From Pseudohalocynthiibacter aestuariivivens (GTDB lineage Bacteria > Pseudomonadota > Alphaproteobacteria > Rhodobacterales > Rhodobacteraceae): a stretch of DNA of 64,000 bases. The stretch covers positions 186,001 to 250,000 of the forward strand of contig NZ_JAGFNU010000005.1 of NCBI RefSeq assembly GCF_018457175.1, given 5' to 3'. The notes beneath the pieces were generated by a model. The model saw nothing but the letters and a program-made list of their open reading frames with translations, did not search any database and was not told the DNA's origin. Below, in pieces: positions 43,053 through 52,126 of this stretch (within the stretch, counting starts at the first letter, position 1; each line of letters opens with the position of its first letter). The translations under genes and the position numbers were made by a program.

Positions 43053-44684
43053 ATGTCTGATACCACCACTATCGCCAAGACGTCACGGCCCAATGTCATC
43101 CTCATTCTGGCTGATGATATGGGCTTTGCAGATCTGGGCTGTACTGGATCAGAAATTCGCACTCCGAATATCGATGCTCTAGCACAGGGCGGGGTAATGC
43201 TCTCGGCGATGTATAACTGCGCCCGCTGCTGTCCGACGCGCGCCTCGCTTCTGACTGGACTTTACCCGCATAATGCTGGCGTTGGGCATATGGGCGCGAA
43301 TTTGGGCGCACCTGCCTATCAGGGTTTTCTGCGCAATGACAGCGCAACGATTGCGGAACACCTCAGGGCCAGCGGCTATGCGACGCTAATGTCCGGGAAA
43401 TGGCATGTGGCAGGTGATTTCGAAGCCCGCAACGTGGACAGTTGGCGGGTTGGCGACGTCGAACATCCCACCCCGCGCCAGCGCGGTTTTGACCGCTTCT
43501 ACGGGATAATGGACGGCGCGACGCATTTCTTTTCACCGCATTACATGTTGGAAGATGACAGTCGGGTCGAAACCGTCCCCGATGATTTCTACTTCACCGA
43601 TGCGATCACCGATAAGGCCATCGGTATGATCGAAGGCGCGGTTGCCGATGAAAAGCCGTTCTTTTTGTACCTTGCCCACACCGCACCGCACTGGCCACTC
43701 CACGCCCATCCCGAAGACATCGCGAGGTATGATGGGGTTTATTCCAAGGGCTGGGACCACACCCGCACCGCCCGCCACGAAACGATGAATGGCAATGGTG
43801 TGTTTCAGCGCAACTGGGATATCTCGCCGCGTGACAGCTCTGTGCATGGTTGGGCGCAGGAGGGGAACAAGGACTGGGAGGCCAGCAAAATGGCCACCTA
43901 TGCGGCGATGGTCGACTGCATGGACCAATCAATCGGAACGCTCATTGCCGCGTTGAAACGTCTGGGACAGTTCGAAAACACGATGATCATGTTCCTGTCC
44001 GACAACGGTGGCTGCGCCGAATTTATGGCCGAGGATGGCTGGGCGAAATTCTATCCCGACCAAACACATGACGGGAAACAGATCACCATGGGCAATGTCA
44101 CAGGCCTGCGGCCCGGTGGTGCCCGGTCCTTCCAGAGCTATGACAAGCCTTGGGCCAATGTTTCGAACGCTCCCTTCCGGCTCTATAAGCATTACGTACA
44201 TGAGGGCGGCATCTCGACCCCGCTTGTCGTGCATTGGCCTGATGGGTTTGAGGCGCGCACCACCGCCCATGCCCCCTGCCATGTTGTGGATGTTCTGCCG
44301 ACCATTCTTGAGGTCACCGGTGCCCCCTACCAGACCGAAGTGGGGGGGCATGAAATCCAACCCCTGCAGGGTGAATCTCTGCTTAAGCTGTTTCAGGGCG
44401 AGGACTGGCAGCGCGAACAACCAATCTTTTGGGAGCATGAAGGCAATGCCGCCATCCGGTTGGGGCAATTCAAGCTTGTACGCCTACACGACCAGCCATG
44501 GGAGCTTTATGACATTGAGGCAGATCGCACTGAGCTGTACGATCTCGCGGGGTGCAACCTGACGCTTGAAAGGGATCTGATACGACAGTACCAAACATGG
44601 GGCAAACGCGTGGGCGTCATGAACTGGAACGAAGCCCTCCCCAAACTACTTCAGGCGTGGAAGATGCAAACACCTGACGGATAA
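43053..44684 (+). CDS. Type I sulfatase (arylsulfatase-like)
   Basis: 543 residues. Start RPNVILILADDMGFADLG holds the metal aspartates; the formylglycine motif CxPxR appears as CCPTRASLLTG (about 53). Later MSGKWH and FLSDNGGCAEF are standard. No signal peptide, so cytoplasmic. With the dioxygenase and LysR regulator it likely forms a sulfate-ester scavenging unit. The required formylglycine-generating enzyme is not in this window. Confidence 0.92.
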   Translation: MSDTTTIAKTSRPNVILILADDMGFADLGCTGSEIRTPNIDALAQGGVMLSAMYNCARCCPTRASLLTGLYPHNAGVGHMGANLGAPAYQGFLRNDSATIAEHLRASGYATLMSGKWHVAGDFEARNVDSWRVGDVEHPTPRQRGFDRFYGIMDGATHFFSPHYMLEDDSRVETVPDDFYFTDAITDKAIGMIEGAVADEKPFFLYLAHTAPHWPLHAHPEDIARYDGVYSKGWDHTRTARHETMNGNGVFQRNWDISPRDSSVHGWAQEGNKDWEASKMATYAAMVDCMDQSIGTLIAALKRLGQFENTMIMFLSDNGGCAEFMAEDGWAKFYPDQTHDGKQITMGNVTGLRPGGARSFQSYDKPWANVSNAPFRLYKHYVHEGGISTPLVVHWPDGFEARTTAHAPCHVVDVLPTILEVTGAPYQTEVGGHEIQPLQGESLLKLFQGEDWQREQPIFWEHEGNAAIRLGQFKLVRLHDQPWELYDIEADRTELYDLAGCNLTLERDLIRQYQTWGKRVGVMNWNEALPKLLQAWKMQTPDG

Positions 44685-45144
44685 CCTGAGGTTCTAGCCG
44701 CTGTTCATGACAATCGTGCTAAAGGCCGCTCTGTCCCGCCGAGCAGTCATTGGTCGTTCTATGTGCCAATGTCAGCTAAACGGACAAACCGGACCTGTGC
44801 GAAAGCCGCTAGTGCTTACGCAGAAAGACTTCGCAAGCGCAGCGATGAATTTTCGGCAATGCAGCGGGGTTCCCTAGACCGGTCGTTCAATCACGCCGAA
44901 CCAAGCTATTTACAAACCAACTCTTCGTCGAGGTCTGGCCCTGCAATCGAGGAGCGGGACGGAACTGCCGTTCGTTGCCAGCACACCCATGACTGCTTTG
45001 AAACTGTCTTACCAAAAGGGTCGTTTTTGCTGGTGACACAAACGTATGGGTTTGACCGGTTTCCCCTGAGGGTTAGATAACGCCTTTGTAGCCCACATAT
45101 TACCGGTGTTGGAGGGCGAACGGCAAGCGTCGTCCGCCCAACTT
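44685..45144. other. Non-coding region after the sulfatase
   Basis: About 460 bp with no convincing gene. Phrases such as CAGCGATGAATTTTCGGCAA and CATGACTGCTTTG look like roseobacter dispersed intergenic repeats; similar wording appears in 58640-58760. Confidence 0.4.
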
Positions 45145-45777
45145 TCATATGTCGAATTTCTCGGCAATGCTCAGCGCGTCTTCAAGTTCGACGCCCAGAT
45201 AACGTACGGTGCTATCCACCTTCGTGTGACCAAGCAGGAGCTGAACCGCACGCAGGTTTCCTGTTTTCCGATATATCTCGGCCGCCTTGGTCCGGCGAAG
45301 TGAATGCGTTCCGTATCCGCTCGGCTCCAAACCAATCGACATTACCCAATCGTTAACCAACCGGCCATACTGACGGGTGGAGATGTGTGGGCGGTCATGA
45401 AACCGGCTGGGGAACATGAAGCGGCAGCCGATCATTTCCGGCGACACTACCCACTTGGTCACGGAACCGCGGGTGTTTTCAGTAAGCTCAAACTGCACAG
45501 GCCGCTTTGTCTTACTTTGGATCACCGACACCCGTTCGCGAACGCGCTCGGCTTTAACAAGATCAGTCACCCTGAGTTTGACCAAGTCACAGCCACGCAG
45601 CTTGCTATCGATTGCGACGTTGAAAAGTGCGACATCGCGCAGATTCCCAGCGAGTTCGAGCCGCGTACGGATCGCCCAAACCTGTTTTGGCATTAGCGGG
45701 CGTTTTTGTCCGATGAGAAGGCCTTTATTCCAGGCTTTGCGTTTCGTGGTGACGGCAGGAAATAGGACTCTTGGCAT
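45145..45777 (-). CDS. Small tyrosine recombinase (site-specific integrase)
   Basis: 210 residues from MPRVLFPAVTTKRKAW. It is mostly a catalytic domain: Arg in DSKLRGCDLVKLRV (about 63), HSLRR (about 165), LLLGHTKVDSTVRYLGVE with His and nucleophile Tyr (about 187-196). All catalytic residues are present, but a separate core-binding domain is short or missing. This compact type recurs in roseobacters and sphingomonads, often as a lone gene. Target unknown. Confidence 0.82.
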   Translation of the reverse strand: MPRVLFPAVTTKRKAWNKGLLIGQKRPLMPKQVWAIRTRLELAGNLRDVALFNVAIDSKLRGCDLVKLRVTDLVKAERVRERVSVIQSKTKRPVQFELTENTRGSVTKWVVSPEMIGCRFMFPSRFHDRPHISTRQYGRLVNDWVMSIGLEPSGYGTHSLRRTKAAEIYRKTGNLRAVQLLLGHTKVDSTVRYLGVELEDALSIAEKFDI

Positions 45778-46432
45778 AATTTGCCCTTCACCCGTCCCTC
45801 CAAACCCAAACATCAGCACAGCGTTGACGTTAGAATTCTACCGGCTATCGTAGTATCGGTTTCGCAGTTGACTTCAGAGCAGATAGCGCTGCGCTCACAT
45901 TAGGCCGTTTCGAGCCCGTTCTACCAATTGTTGCACATATCATTGGCTGCAGTCTTGTAGTGAAAACTGAATGATCGGCACGGGTTTCATAACCTCGACT
46001 GCGCGGCAGGTATCTGGGGGATCTGAACGACGTGTCGAAAACAAACCTAGATGAGGTCGTTTGCAAGATGGGCGAAATTACACTCTAAGCGTTGGATGGG
46101 ATAACAGCCGTTTTTCTCTGGCACGGCGAAAAAGGGAAAAGAGCCCGAAGTACGGTATGCTGCACTAAAAACTTACGCCGGTTTTACGCAGATAAGGCAG
46201 GTTTCTTTGATAATATGAACACCGATGAAAATTATTGGCTATTCGTCGAAGTTTGCAAAGTGCAGTAGGTTTTCGAAATCGCGGCAAGTGGTACGGGCGA
46301 TGGTGAGGTTACGCGAGACATAGATCGCACATCCAAACGACCACGAAACTTCATAACCCGGCTATGACCGACTCAGTCTAGTCTCAGATCTCAGAACTTC
46401 TGACGACCGCGAGGCCGTCACCAAAGCAAGCT
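45778..46432. other. Non-coding region between the recombinase and metF
   Basis: About 650 bp. Short open frames (for example 45845-46066 minus) have no recognisable product. This is an old insertion boundary by context; I saw no terminal repeats. Confidence 0.45.
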
Positions 46433-47422
46433 TCATCGTCGTTTTGCAGGGCGTCGTCCCGACAGAACGCCGGATTCCAGGATGATGCTGGAGACCAGAT
46501 GCTCGCGCCGATACGCCATGATGTGCACGCCTGCCACGCCCTCAATTCCACGCAATTGTTGCATAAGCTCTATGCAAATTTTCTTGCCTTCGTCCGACGG
46601 ATTTTCGGCTCCTTCCATGCGCGCGATGATCTGGTCGGGAACGTGAATGCCCGGAACATTGCTGCGCATCCATCGCGCCGCCTTGGCCGAGGCCAGCGGG
46701 CCGACACCGGCGATGATGAATACGCGCTTCTCTGCGCCCTCGTCTCGCACCCGTGCCATGAACTTTTCGAACAGCGGAATGTCAAAGATGTAGTTGGTCT
46801 GAATGAACTCGGCCCCGGCATCGATCTTTTTGATCAACCGGTCTGGCCGCCACTCATAGGGTTGGATACACGGGTTCTCGGCCGCCCCCAGAAACAACTG
46901 CGGTGGGCGGGTGATCTTGCGTCCGGACAGGAATACACCCTTGTCACGCATGGTGCGGATCGTGCGCAACAACGTGAGCGAGTCGAAATCGAACACCGGT
47001 TTTGCACCAGGCTGATCCCCTGCGCCCACACCATCCCCCGTAAGGCACAACACGGTGGACACACCCAACGCCGCCGCCCCCAATACATCGCCCTGAATGG
47101 CGATCCTGTTCCGGTCACGGCAAGAAATCTGGTAGACGGGCGAATAGCCTGCGCGCGTTAGCAGGGCGCATATCCCGATCGACGACATGTGGCAGTTTGC
47201 GCCAGAGGCATCGGTCGCATTAATCGCATCCGCAACCTCGCCCAAGGGCTGCGCGGCCTCATATACATCCGCAGCATCTGCACTGTCAGGTGGATTGAGC
47301 TCAGCCGTGACGGCAAAGCGGCCCGAGCGCAACACCCGCTCCAGTCTGCTGTGTGAGACATGGCCCTCCGGTGGCCTGGAATAGGCAAGGAGATCGGCCC
47401 CGTTTCCGCCAGAATCAATCAT
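46433..47422 (-). CDS. metF: Methylenetetrahydrofolate reductase, catalytic subunit
   Basis: 329 residues. TIM-barrel MTHFR with FAVTAELNPPDSAD (35-48), NATDASGANCHMSS, QISCRDRNRIAIQGDVLGA and GAEFIQTNYIFD. It interconverts methylene-THF and methyl-THF on FAD. Overlaps the MetV-like gene by 4 nt, which suggests a two-subunit enzyme as in acetogens and some Proteobacteria. In this context the direction is probably oxidation of the methyl-THF produced by DmdA (inference). Confidence 0.88.
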   Translation of the reverse strand: MIDSGGNGADLLAYSRPPEGHVSHSRLERVLRSGRFAVTAELNPPDSADAADVYEAAQPLGEVADAINATDASGANCHMSSIGICALLTRAGYSPVYQISCRDRNRIAIQGDVLGAAALGVSTVLCLTGDGVGAGDQPGAKPVFDFDSLTLLRTIRTMRDKGVFLSGRKITRPPQLFLGAAENPCIQPYEWRPDRLIKKIDAGAEFIQTNYIFDIPLFEKFMARVRDEGAEKRVFIIAGVGPLASAKAARWMRSNVPGIHVPDQIIARMEGAENPSDEGKKICIELMQQLRGIEGVAGVHIMAYRREHLVSSIILESGVLSGRRPAKRR

Positions 47423-48000
47423 TGCTCGGCCTCCGCCAGTGTGGCCTTGGGCGGCTCAACACTCAGGGGGGCTGCCGCCGGCTCTTGCAATCGCGCTTCG
47501 GGGAAAGCCCTGGCCAGCGTAGCACGCGCCGCATCACGGCTCTCACGAACCTGCACGGCCTTCTCACGGCTCACTCTCAGCCACGAGGACGACCCCTTAA
47601 GCGTGTGCTCTACCGGAGGCAGAACCTCGCGTATTTTATCCCTACCCTCTTTCATGCGGCTGGCCCCGTTCCATGCCAACGCCCAGACGCATTTCATATC
47701 GGGTTTGACCTCGCAATACCCGCCGTCGCGCACCCCGCCGCAAGGGCCGTTGCGCAATTGCTTTGGACAATTCATTGGGCAGGACATACCGGTAGACGAC
47801 AAAACGCATTGCCCACACATTTTGCAATCGAATAGCAAGGTTTTTACGCCCTTTTCGATCAGAGCAACGGGGCGTTCGACCCTGTTGTACCCGATCCGGG
47901 AAAACAGCGGATCAAGGGCAACCATCAACCGTTCAACGCATTTGTAGATCCATTCAAAACTGCGGGCGTGGCGAACAGCGAATAACCGGATGCGATACAT
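47419..48000 (-). CDS. MTHFR C-terminal-domain protein (MetV-like, zinc/Fe-S cysteines)
   Basis: 193 residues from MYRIRLFAVRHARSFEW. A dense cysteine block (CKMCGQCVLSSTGMSCPMNC, GPCGGVRDGGYCEV, MKCVWALAW) at about 60-120 matches the MTHFR_C family, known as MetV in acetogens, which partners MetF. The tail is Ala/Glu-rich and unstructured. It is translationally coupled to metF. Confidence 0.85.
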   Translation of the reverse strand: MYRIRLFAVRHARSFEWIYKCVERLMVALDPLFSRIGYNRVERPVALIEKGVKTLLFDCKMCGQCVLSSTGMSCPMNCPKQLRNGPCGGVRDGGYCEVKPDMKCVWALAWNGASRMKEGRDKIREVLPPVEHTLKGSSSWLRVSREKAVQVRESRDAARATLARAFPEARLQEPAAAPLSVEPPKATLAEAEQ

Positions 48001-48097
48001 TTTTGTTCCCTTTCCTGCGGCAGGCACAGGTTACTATAGATATTGGCGCCGTCCACCCGCATCGGCAGAGCTTGTGGATGACGATAAAGAAAGGCTC

Positions 48098-49102
48098 TCA
48101 AAGTGCCTCAGCAACACTTAGGCGTCGTGCGTTCTGTCTGCGTTGCTTCGGCGTCTCGCCATACCTGCGTGCGAAATTCTTGGTCAGTGCCCCGGTAGAG
48201 CCAAACCCCGAGGCCACAGCCACCTCGAGAACGGTCATGTTTGTCTGCGTCGTCAGATTATGTGCATGCTCCAGCCTCAGCTGCGTATAATACTGCATTG
48301 GCGATGTGCTCAGGTGGTTTTGAAACGACCGCTCAAGCTGGTGAACAGACACACCGCATTTCTCAGCGACCTGCGTTGCTTGCAACGGATACTCGATGTT
48401 GTACGCCACCACCCGCACCGCATCCGAGAGGATCATGGGGCACATCCCGCAGCCGATGCGCCTGCGATCCGGGTTAGCTGGTATTCCCGCGCCGCGGTAT
48501 TGAAACCAGCAATTGATTTGCCGTGGCCTCCGCCGCCTGAGGCGAAATAGAGCCAATAATATCCAGCACCATGTCGAGAGTGGCCAGTTCTCCGGCGCAA
48601 CTCGACACCGTGCCATTTGAGACAAAAGCGCATCTTCAGTACAGACGTCACTGTATTGCTCCGCGAAAGCCGCGAGCGATTTCCAGTGAACCGTGCCCTT
48701 GCCATCTTTGAGGATTCCGGTTTCAGCTATCAGCCAGGCTGCACCGCCTACGCCGTAGATTGGCACGCCATTTCGGTTTGCTAGACGCAAGAGCGACAGA
48801 AGGCGGGTCTTCTCAACGATACGAGCCTCGGTATCGCTGCAAATGATGATCGACGCAGGTGTGCGCCCACGGCCAAGGCGCACAATCAGGGCCTCTGCGT
48901 CCTCATCACATTCGATCATCACTCAGCTTTTTGACCGCACAGATCTTCCGTCCAGCCCAGAAAGGATCATCCTTGGTGCAATCGCTGGAAACGATTTTGC
49001 CAGATGAGAAAACGACTCAATGATCGACCCCAGACTCAAAGTTGAGAACCCGTCCAGAACGACGACGGCTACATAACCATTTGGATCGATTGAATGAAAC
49101 AT
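48098..49102 (-). pseudogene. GlxA-type AraC regulator, broken by one stop and two frameshifts
   Basis: The full-length gene can be followed from an ATG at 49102 (MFHSIDPNGYVAVVVLDGFS, a DJ-1-like start), but codon 60 is TGA (48923-48925). The frame then continues to GGAAWLIAETGILKDG. Near 48600-48612 it shifts: CAGELATLDMVLDIIGSIS, the conserved GlxA segment, is in another frame, and it shifts back near 48470-48490 into the C-terminal AraC HTH (LQATQVAEKCGVSVHQLERSF). The family includes regulators of betaine/carnitine catabolism such as GbdR. Confidence 0.85.
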
Positions 49103-49181
49103 GGGAAAAGCCTCCGTCGTCAGAGTTTTTGTGTGCGGGAGCAGCTTGATTTAAGCGAATATTTGGCACATCTGCCTGATG

Positions 49182-50819
49182 TCATTTTGCGCCAATATTT
49201 CTTGCCTGATCGCGCAGGATGAATTTCTGGATCTTCCCTGTCGACGTTCTTGGAAGTTCCTGAAACACCACACGTTTTGGCGCCTTGAACCCGGCCAGAT
49301 TCTCGCGGCAAAAACCGATCAGCGATGCCTCGTCGACCATTGCGTTCTTTTTCAGTTCGACAAAGGCACAGGGCACTTCACCCCATTTGTCATGCGGCAT
49401 GGCAACAACAGCAGCTACGGCCACTTCGGGATGGCGGTAGAGCGTTTCCTCGACCTCGATGGACGAAATGTTCTCGCCCCCCGAAATGATGACATCCTTG
49501 GATCGGTCCTTGAGCTGAATGTACCCGTCGGGATGCATCACCCCCAGATCACCGGAGTGGAACCAACCGCCCGCAAAAACCTCTTGAGTCGATTTGGGAT
49601 TACGGAAGTATCCTTTCATCACGACATTCCCACGAAACATGACCTCGCCCATGGTCTTGCCGTCACGCGGCACCGGGGCCATGGTTTCGGGATCCAGAAC
49701 GTCAAGGCCCTCAAGAGCAAGATAGCGCACGCCCTGGCGGGATTTCAGCGTCACCTGCTCGGCCGGGGGCAGATCGGACCAGCCTTGATGCCAGTCATTG
49801 ACCACCGCCGGGCCATAGGTTTCGGTCAGGCCATAAAGATGCGTGACGTCAAAGCCCGCGGTTTTCATATCCGCCAGAAGGGATTCAGGCGGCGGCGCAG
49901 CGGCGGTAAAGAACTGCACGGTGTGATCAAGGTCACGTTTGGCCTCATCGGGTGCCGAGATCATCAGCGACATCACGATAGGCGCGCCACACAGATGGGT
50001 GACTCCTTCATCGGCCAAGGCATTCCAGATCGGTTCGGCCCGGACCTGACGCAGGCAGACATGGGTGCCGATAATGGCCGAGAGCGTCCAGGGGAAACAC
50101 CAGCCGTTGCAGTGAAACATCGGCAGGGTCCAGAGATAAACCGCATGCTTGGCCATCGACGTGGTCAGCGCATTGCCCTGCGCTAGAAGATAGGCACCGC
50201 GGTGATGTGACACCACGCCCTTGGGATCTCCGGTCGTGCCGGACGTATAGTTTATCGAGATCGCGTCCCACTCGTCCTCGGGCATCAGCCAGGCGAGATC
50301 TGGGTCGCCAGCGGCGAGGAACTCTTCAAAATTTTGCGCGTCAACAGGCATGTACGGCCCGGCGAATTCCGCATCGTCGTACTGGATCAGAAGCGGCGTC
50401 ACGGAGGCCAGAGAAAGCGCCTCCTGCATCAATGGCATGAACTCCCGGTCCACGATCACGATTTTGGACATGGCATGATCAAGCTGAAACGCGATGATCG
50501 AGGCATCCAGCCTTGTGTTGATCGAGTGCAGAACACCCCTACACATCGGTACACCGTAATGACATTCCAACATCGCGGGCGTGTTTGCATGCAGCGCCGA
50601 AACCGTATCACCGCGCACTATGCCGGCACGCGCCAGGGCCGAGCCCAGTTGCCGCGACCGCGCATAAAATTCGGCGTAACTGCGTCTTAGCGCGCCATGA
50701 ACAATTGCCGTGTGGTCGGGAAACACAGTGGCGGCGCGTTCCAGAAAGGTCAGCGGCGTCAGGGGCTGATAGTTTGCCGGGTTACGGTCCAGACCTGTGT
50801 TGTAAGGGTTCGTTTCCAT
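49182..50819 (-). CDS. Acyl-CoA ligase (AMP-forming), DmdB-like candidate
   Basis: 545 residues from METNPYNTGLDRN, 4 nt after the hydratase stop. Adenylation motifs: YTSGTTGDPKGV (about 180), YGLTETYGP, GWFHSGDLGVMHPDGY and the C-terminal lysine region TSTGKIQKF. It activates a short or medium carboxylic acid. In a cluster with DmdA the attractive substrate is methylmercaptopropionate (the DmdB reaction), but sequence alone does not separate DmdB from other ligases of this group. Confidence 0.85.
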   Translation of the reverse strand: METNPYNTGLDRNPANYQPLTPLTFLERAATVFPDHTAIVHGALRRSYAEFYARSRQLGSALARAGIVRGDTVSALHANTPAMLECHYGVPMCRGVLHSINTRLDASIIAFQLDHAMSKIVIVDREFMPLMQEALSLASVTPLLIQYDDAEFAGPYMPVDAQNFEEFLAAGDPDLAWLMPEDEWDAISINYTSGTTGDPKGVVSHHRGAYLLAQGNALTTSMAKHAVYLWTLPMFHCNGWCFPWTLSAIIGTHVCLRQVRAEPIWNALADEGVTHLCGAPIVMSLMISAPDEAKRDLDHTVQFFTAAAPPPESLLADMKTAGFDVTHLYGLTETYGPAVVNDWHQGWSDLPPAEQVTLKSRQGVRYLALEGLDVLDPETMAPVPRDGKTMGEVMFRGNVVMKGYFRNPKSTQEVFAGGWFHSGDLGVMHPDGYIQLKDRSKDVIISGGENISSIEVEETLYRHPEVAVAAVVAMPHDKWGEVPCAFVELKKNAMVDEASLIGFCRENLAGFKAPKRVVFQELPRTSTGKIQKFILRDQARNIGAK

Positions 50820-50823
50820 GAGG

Positions 50824-51624
50824 TCAGGCATCCTGCCATTGGGGCGCACGTTTTTCTATGAAAGCGCCGATGCCTTCCTCGGCGTCGCGGGCAAGCATGT
50901 TCTCGACCATCACCTGAGAGGCGTAGTCATAGGCCTCGGCCAGGGGCATCTCGCGCTGCGCATAGAAGGCACGTTTTCCGGTGGCGACGGTCATGCTGGA
51001 TTTGGCCGCGATCTTTTGAGCCATCTCCTTGGTGGCGTCGTGCAACTCTTCCGCCAGAACCGAGCGATTGATCAGCCCGATCTCGGCCGCGCAACTTGCC
51101 GATGTCATATCACCGGTCAGCAGCATTTCCATTGCATGTTTGTTATTCACATTGCGTGACAGAGCCACCATGGGGGTAGAGCAAAACAGGCCGATATGAA
51201 CACCTGGCGTGCTGAACTGCGCGGTGTCCGCCGCAATGGCCAGATCACAACTTGCCACAAGCTGACAGCCCGCCGCGGTCGCAATTCCCGTAACCTCGGC
51301 GATGACGGGTTTGGGGCAGTTCACAATCGCCTGCATCACGCCGCAGCATAGGGTCATGACCTTGGTAAAATAGGCTTTGCCGCCATCAGGACCCGCGCGA
51401 CCGGCGGTCATTTCCTTGAGGTCATGACCGGCACAGAAGGCCGGCCCGTTGGCCGCGAGAATGATAACGCGCACCGACGCATCAGTACCCGCCTCGGCAA
51501 AGGCGTCACCCAGCTCCGCCAGCATCGCCTCAGACAGGGCATTGCGTCGCCCGACATCGTTCAGTGTCAGGCGCAAGATGCCGCTGTCATTCAGATCGCG
51601 CAGCAGTATATCGCTCTTTTGCAT
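50824..51624 (-). CDS. Enoyl-CoA hydratase/isomerase family protein
   Basis: 266 residues from MQKSDILLRDL; the open frame extends 95 codons upstream but overlaps OsmC and is not family-like. Crotonase motifs: AFCAGHDLKEM with oxyanion-hole Gly (about 67-77) and ATAAGCQLVASCDLAIA (about 115-131). The catalytic glutamates of classical hydratases are not both obvious. In this cluster it may act like DmdD on methylthioacryloyl-CoA; this is inference. Confidence 0.82.
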   Translation of the reverse strand: MQKSDILLRDLNDSGILRLTLNDVGRRNALSEAMLAELGDAFAEAGTDASVRVIILAANGPAFCAGHDLKEMTAGRAGPDGGKAYFTKVMTLCCGVMQAIVNCPKPVIAEVTGIATAAGCQLVASCDLAIAADTAQFSTPGVHIGLFCSTPMVALSRNVNNKHAMEMLLTGDMTSASCAAEIGLINRSVLAEELHDATKEMAQKIAAKSSMTVATGKRAFYAQREMPLAEAYDYASQVMVENMLARDAEEGIGAFIEKRAPQWQDA

Positions 51625-51647
51625 GGGGTGAGTTCCTTCTTTGAGAT

Positions 51648-52097
51648 CTACAGAATGTTGACTTCGACGCTGTCGGCCAACGTGTTTGCGATAAAGCAAT
51701 AGCGATGGGCACGATCCTGCATCTGCGCCATCTCCGCATCGCTGACCTGAAAGCCGGTGTCGAAACGCACCACCGGATGCAGGTCGATCCGCGTCACCGA
51801 CATCTGTCCCTTGGGGTTCTTGCCCAGACGAGCGACGGCATAGTCGTGATAGCTGGCCACCGGCCAGCTGGCTTTTGCCGCCAAAGCGAGGAACGTCAGC
51901 ATGTGACAACTCGACAGCGCCGACACAAGTGCCTGCTCGGGGTTGGTGCAGGCAGGATCACCGCCGTAATCCGGGGCGGCGTCCACCTGAACTTCATTGC
52001 CGTGATTAAACTGCACAACATGTTCACCCGAATATTTGCCTGTCTGTAAAGCAGGCACTGTGCGGTGCCAGTGCAGGTCAACAGAAATTTCTGACAT
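51648..52097 (-). CDS. OsmC/Ohr-family peroxiredoxin-like protein
   Basis: 149 residues from MSEISVDLHWHRT (an ATG at 52130 overlapping the dmdA stop is an alternative). OsmC cysteines: the SALSSCHMLTFLALAAK segment carries one, and the earlier ACTNPEQALVS carries another. OsmC proteins remove organic hydroperoxides or handle reactive sulfur with thiols. Placed between dmdA and the CoA-pathway genes, it may protect against methanethiol or peroxide stress. Confidence 0.82.
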   Translation of the reverse strand: MSEISVDLHWHRTVPALQTGKYSGEHVVQFNHGNEVQVDAAPDYGGDPACTNPEQALVSALSSCHMLTFLALAAKASWPVASYHDYAVARLGKNPKGQMSVTRIDLHPVVRFDTGFQVSDAEMAQMQDRAHRYCFIANTLADSVEVNIL

Positions 52098-52126
52098 TTT
52101 CAGCGCCTTTGGTCTGATTGTGGCGT

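Noticed and set aside
48923-48925. TGA in the GlxA gene as a selenocysteine or readthrough codon
   Set aside because: The family has no catalytic Cys/Sec at this place, and two frameshifts in the same gene make ordinary decay the simpler reading.
49179-50186. 335-codon plus-strand frame antisense to the acyl-CoA ligase
   Set aside because: Shadow of a clear AMP-binding enzyme.
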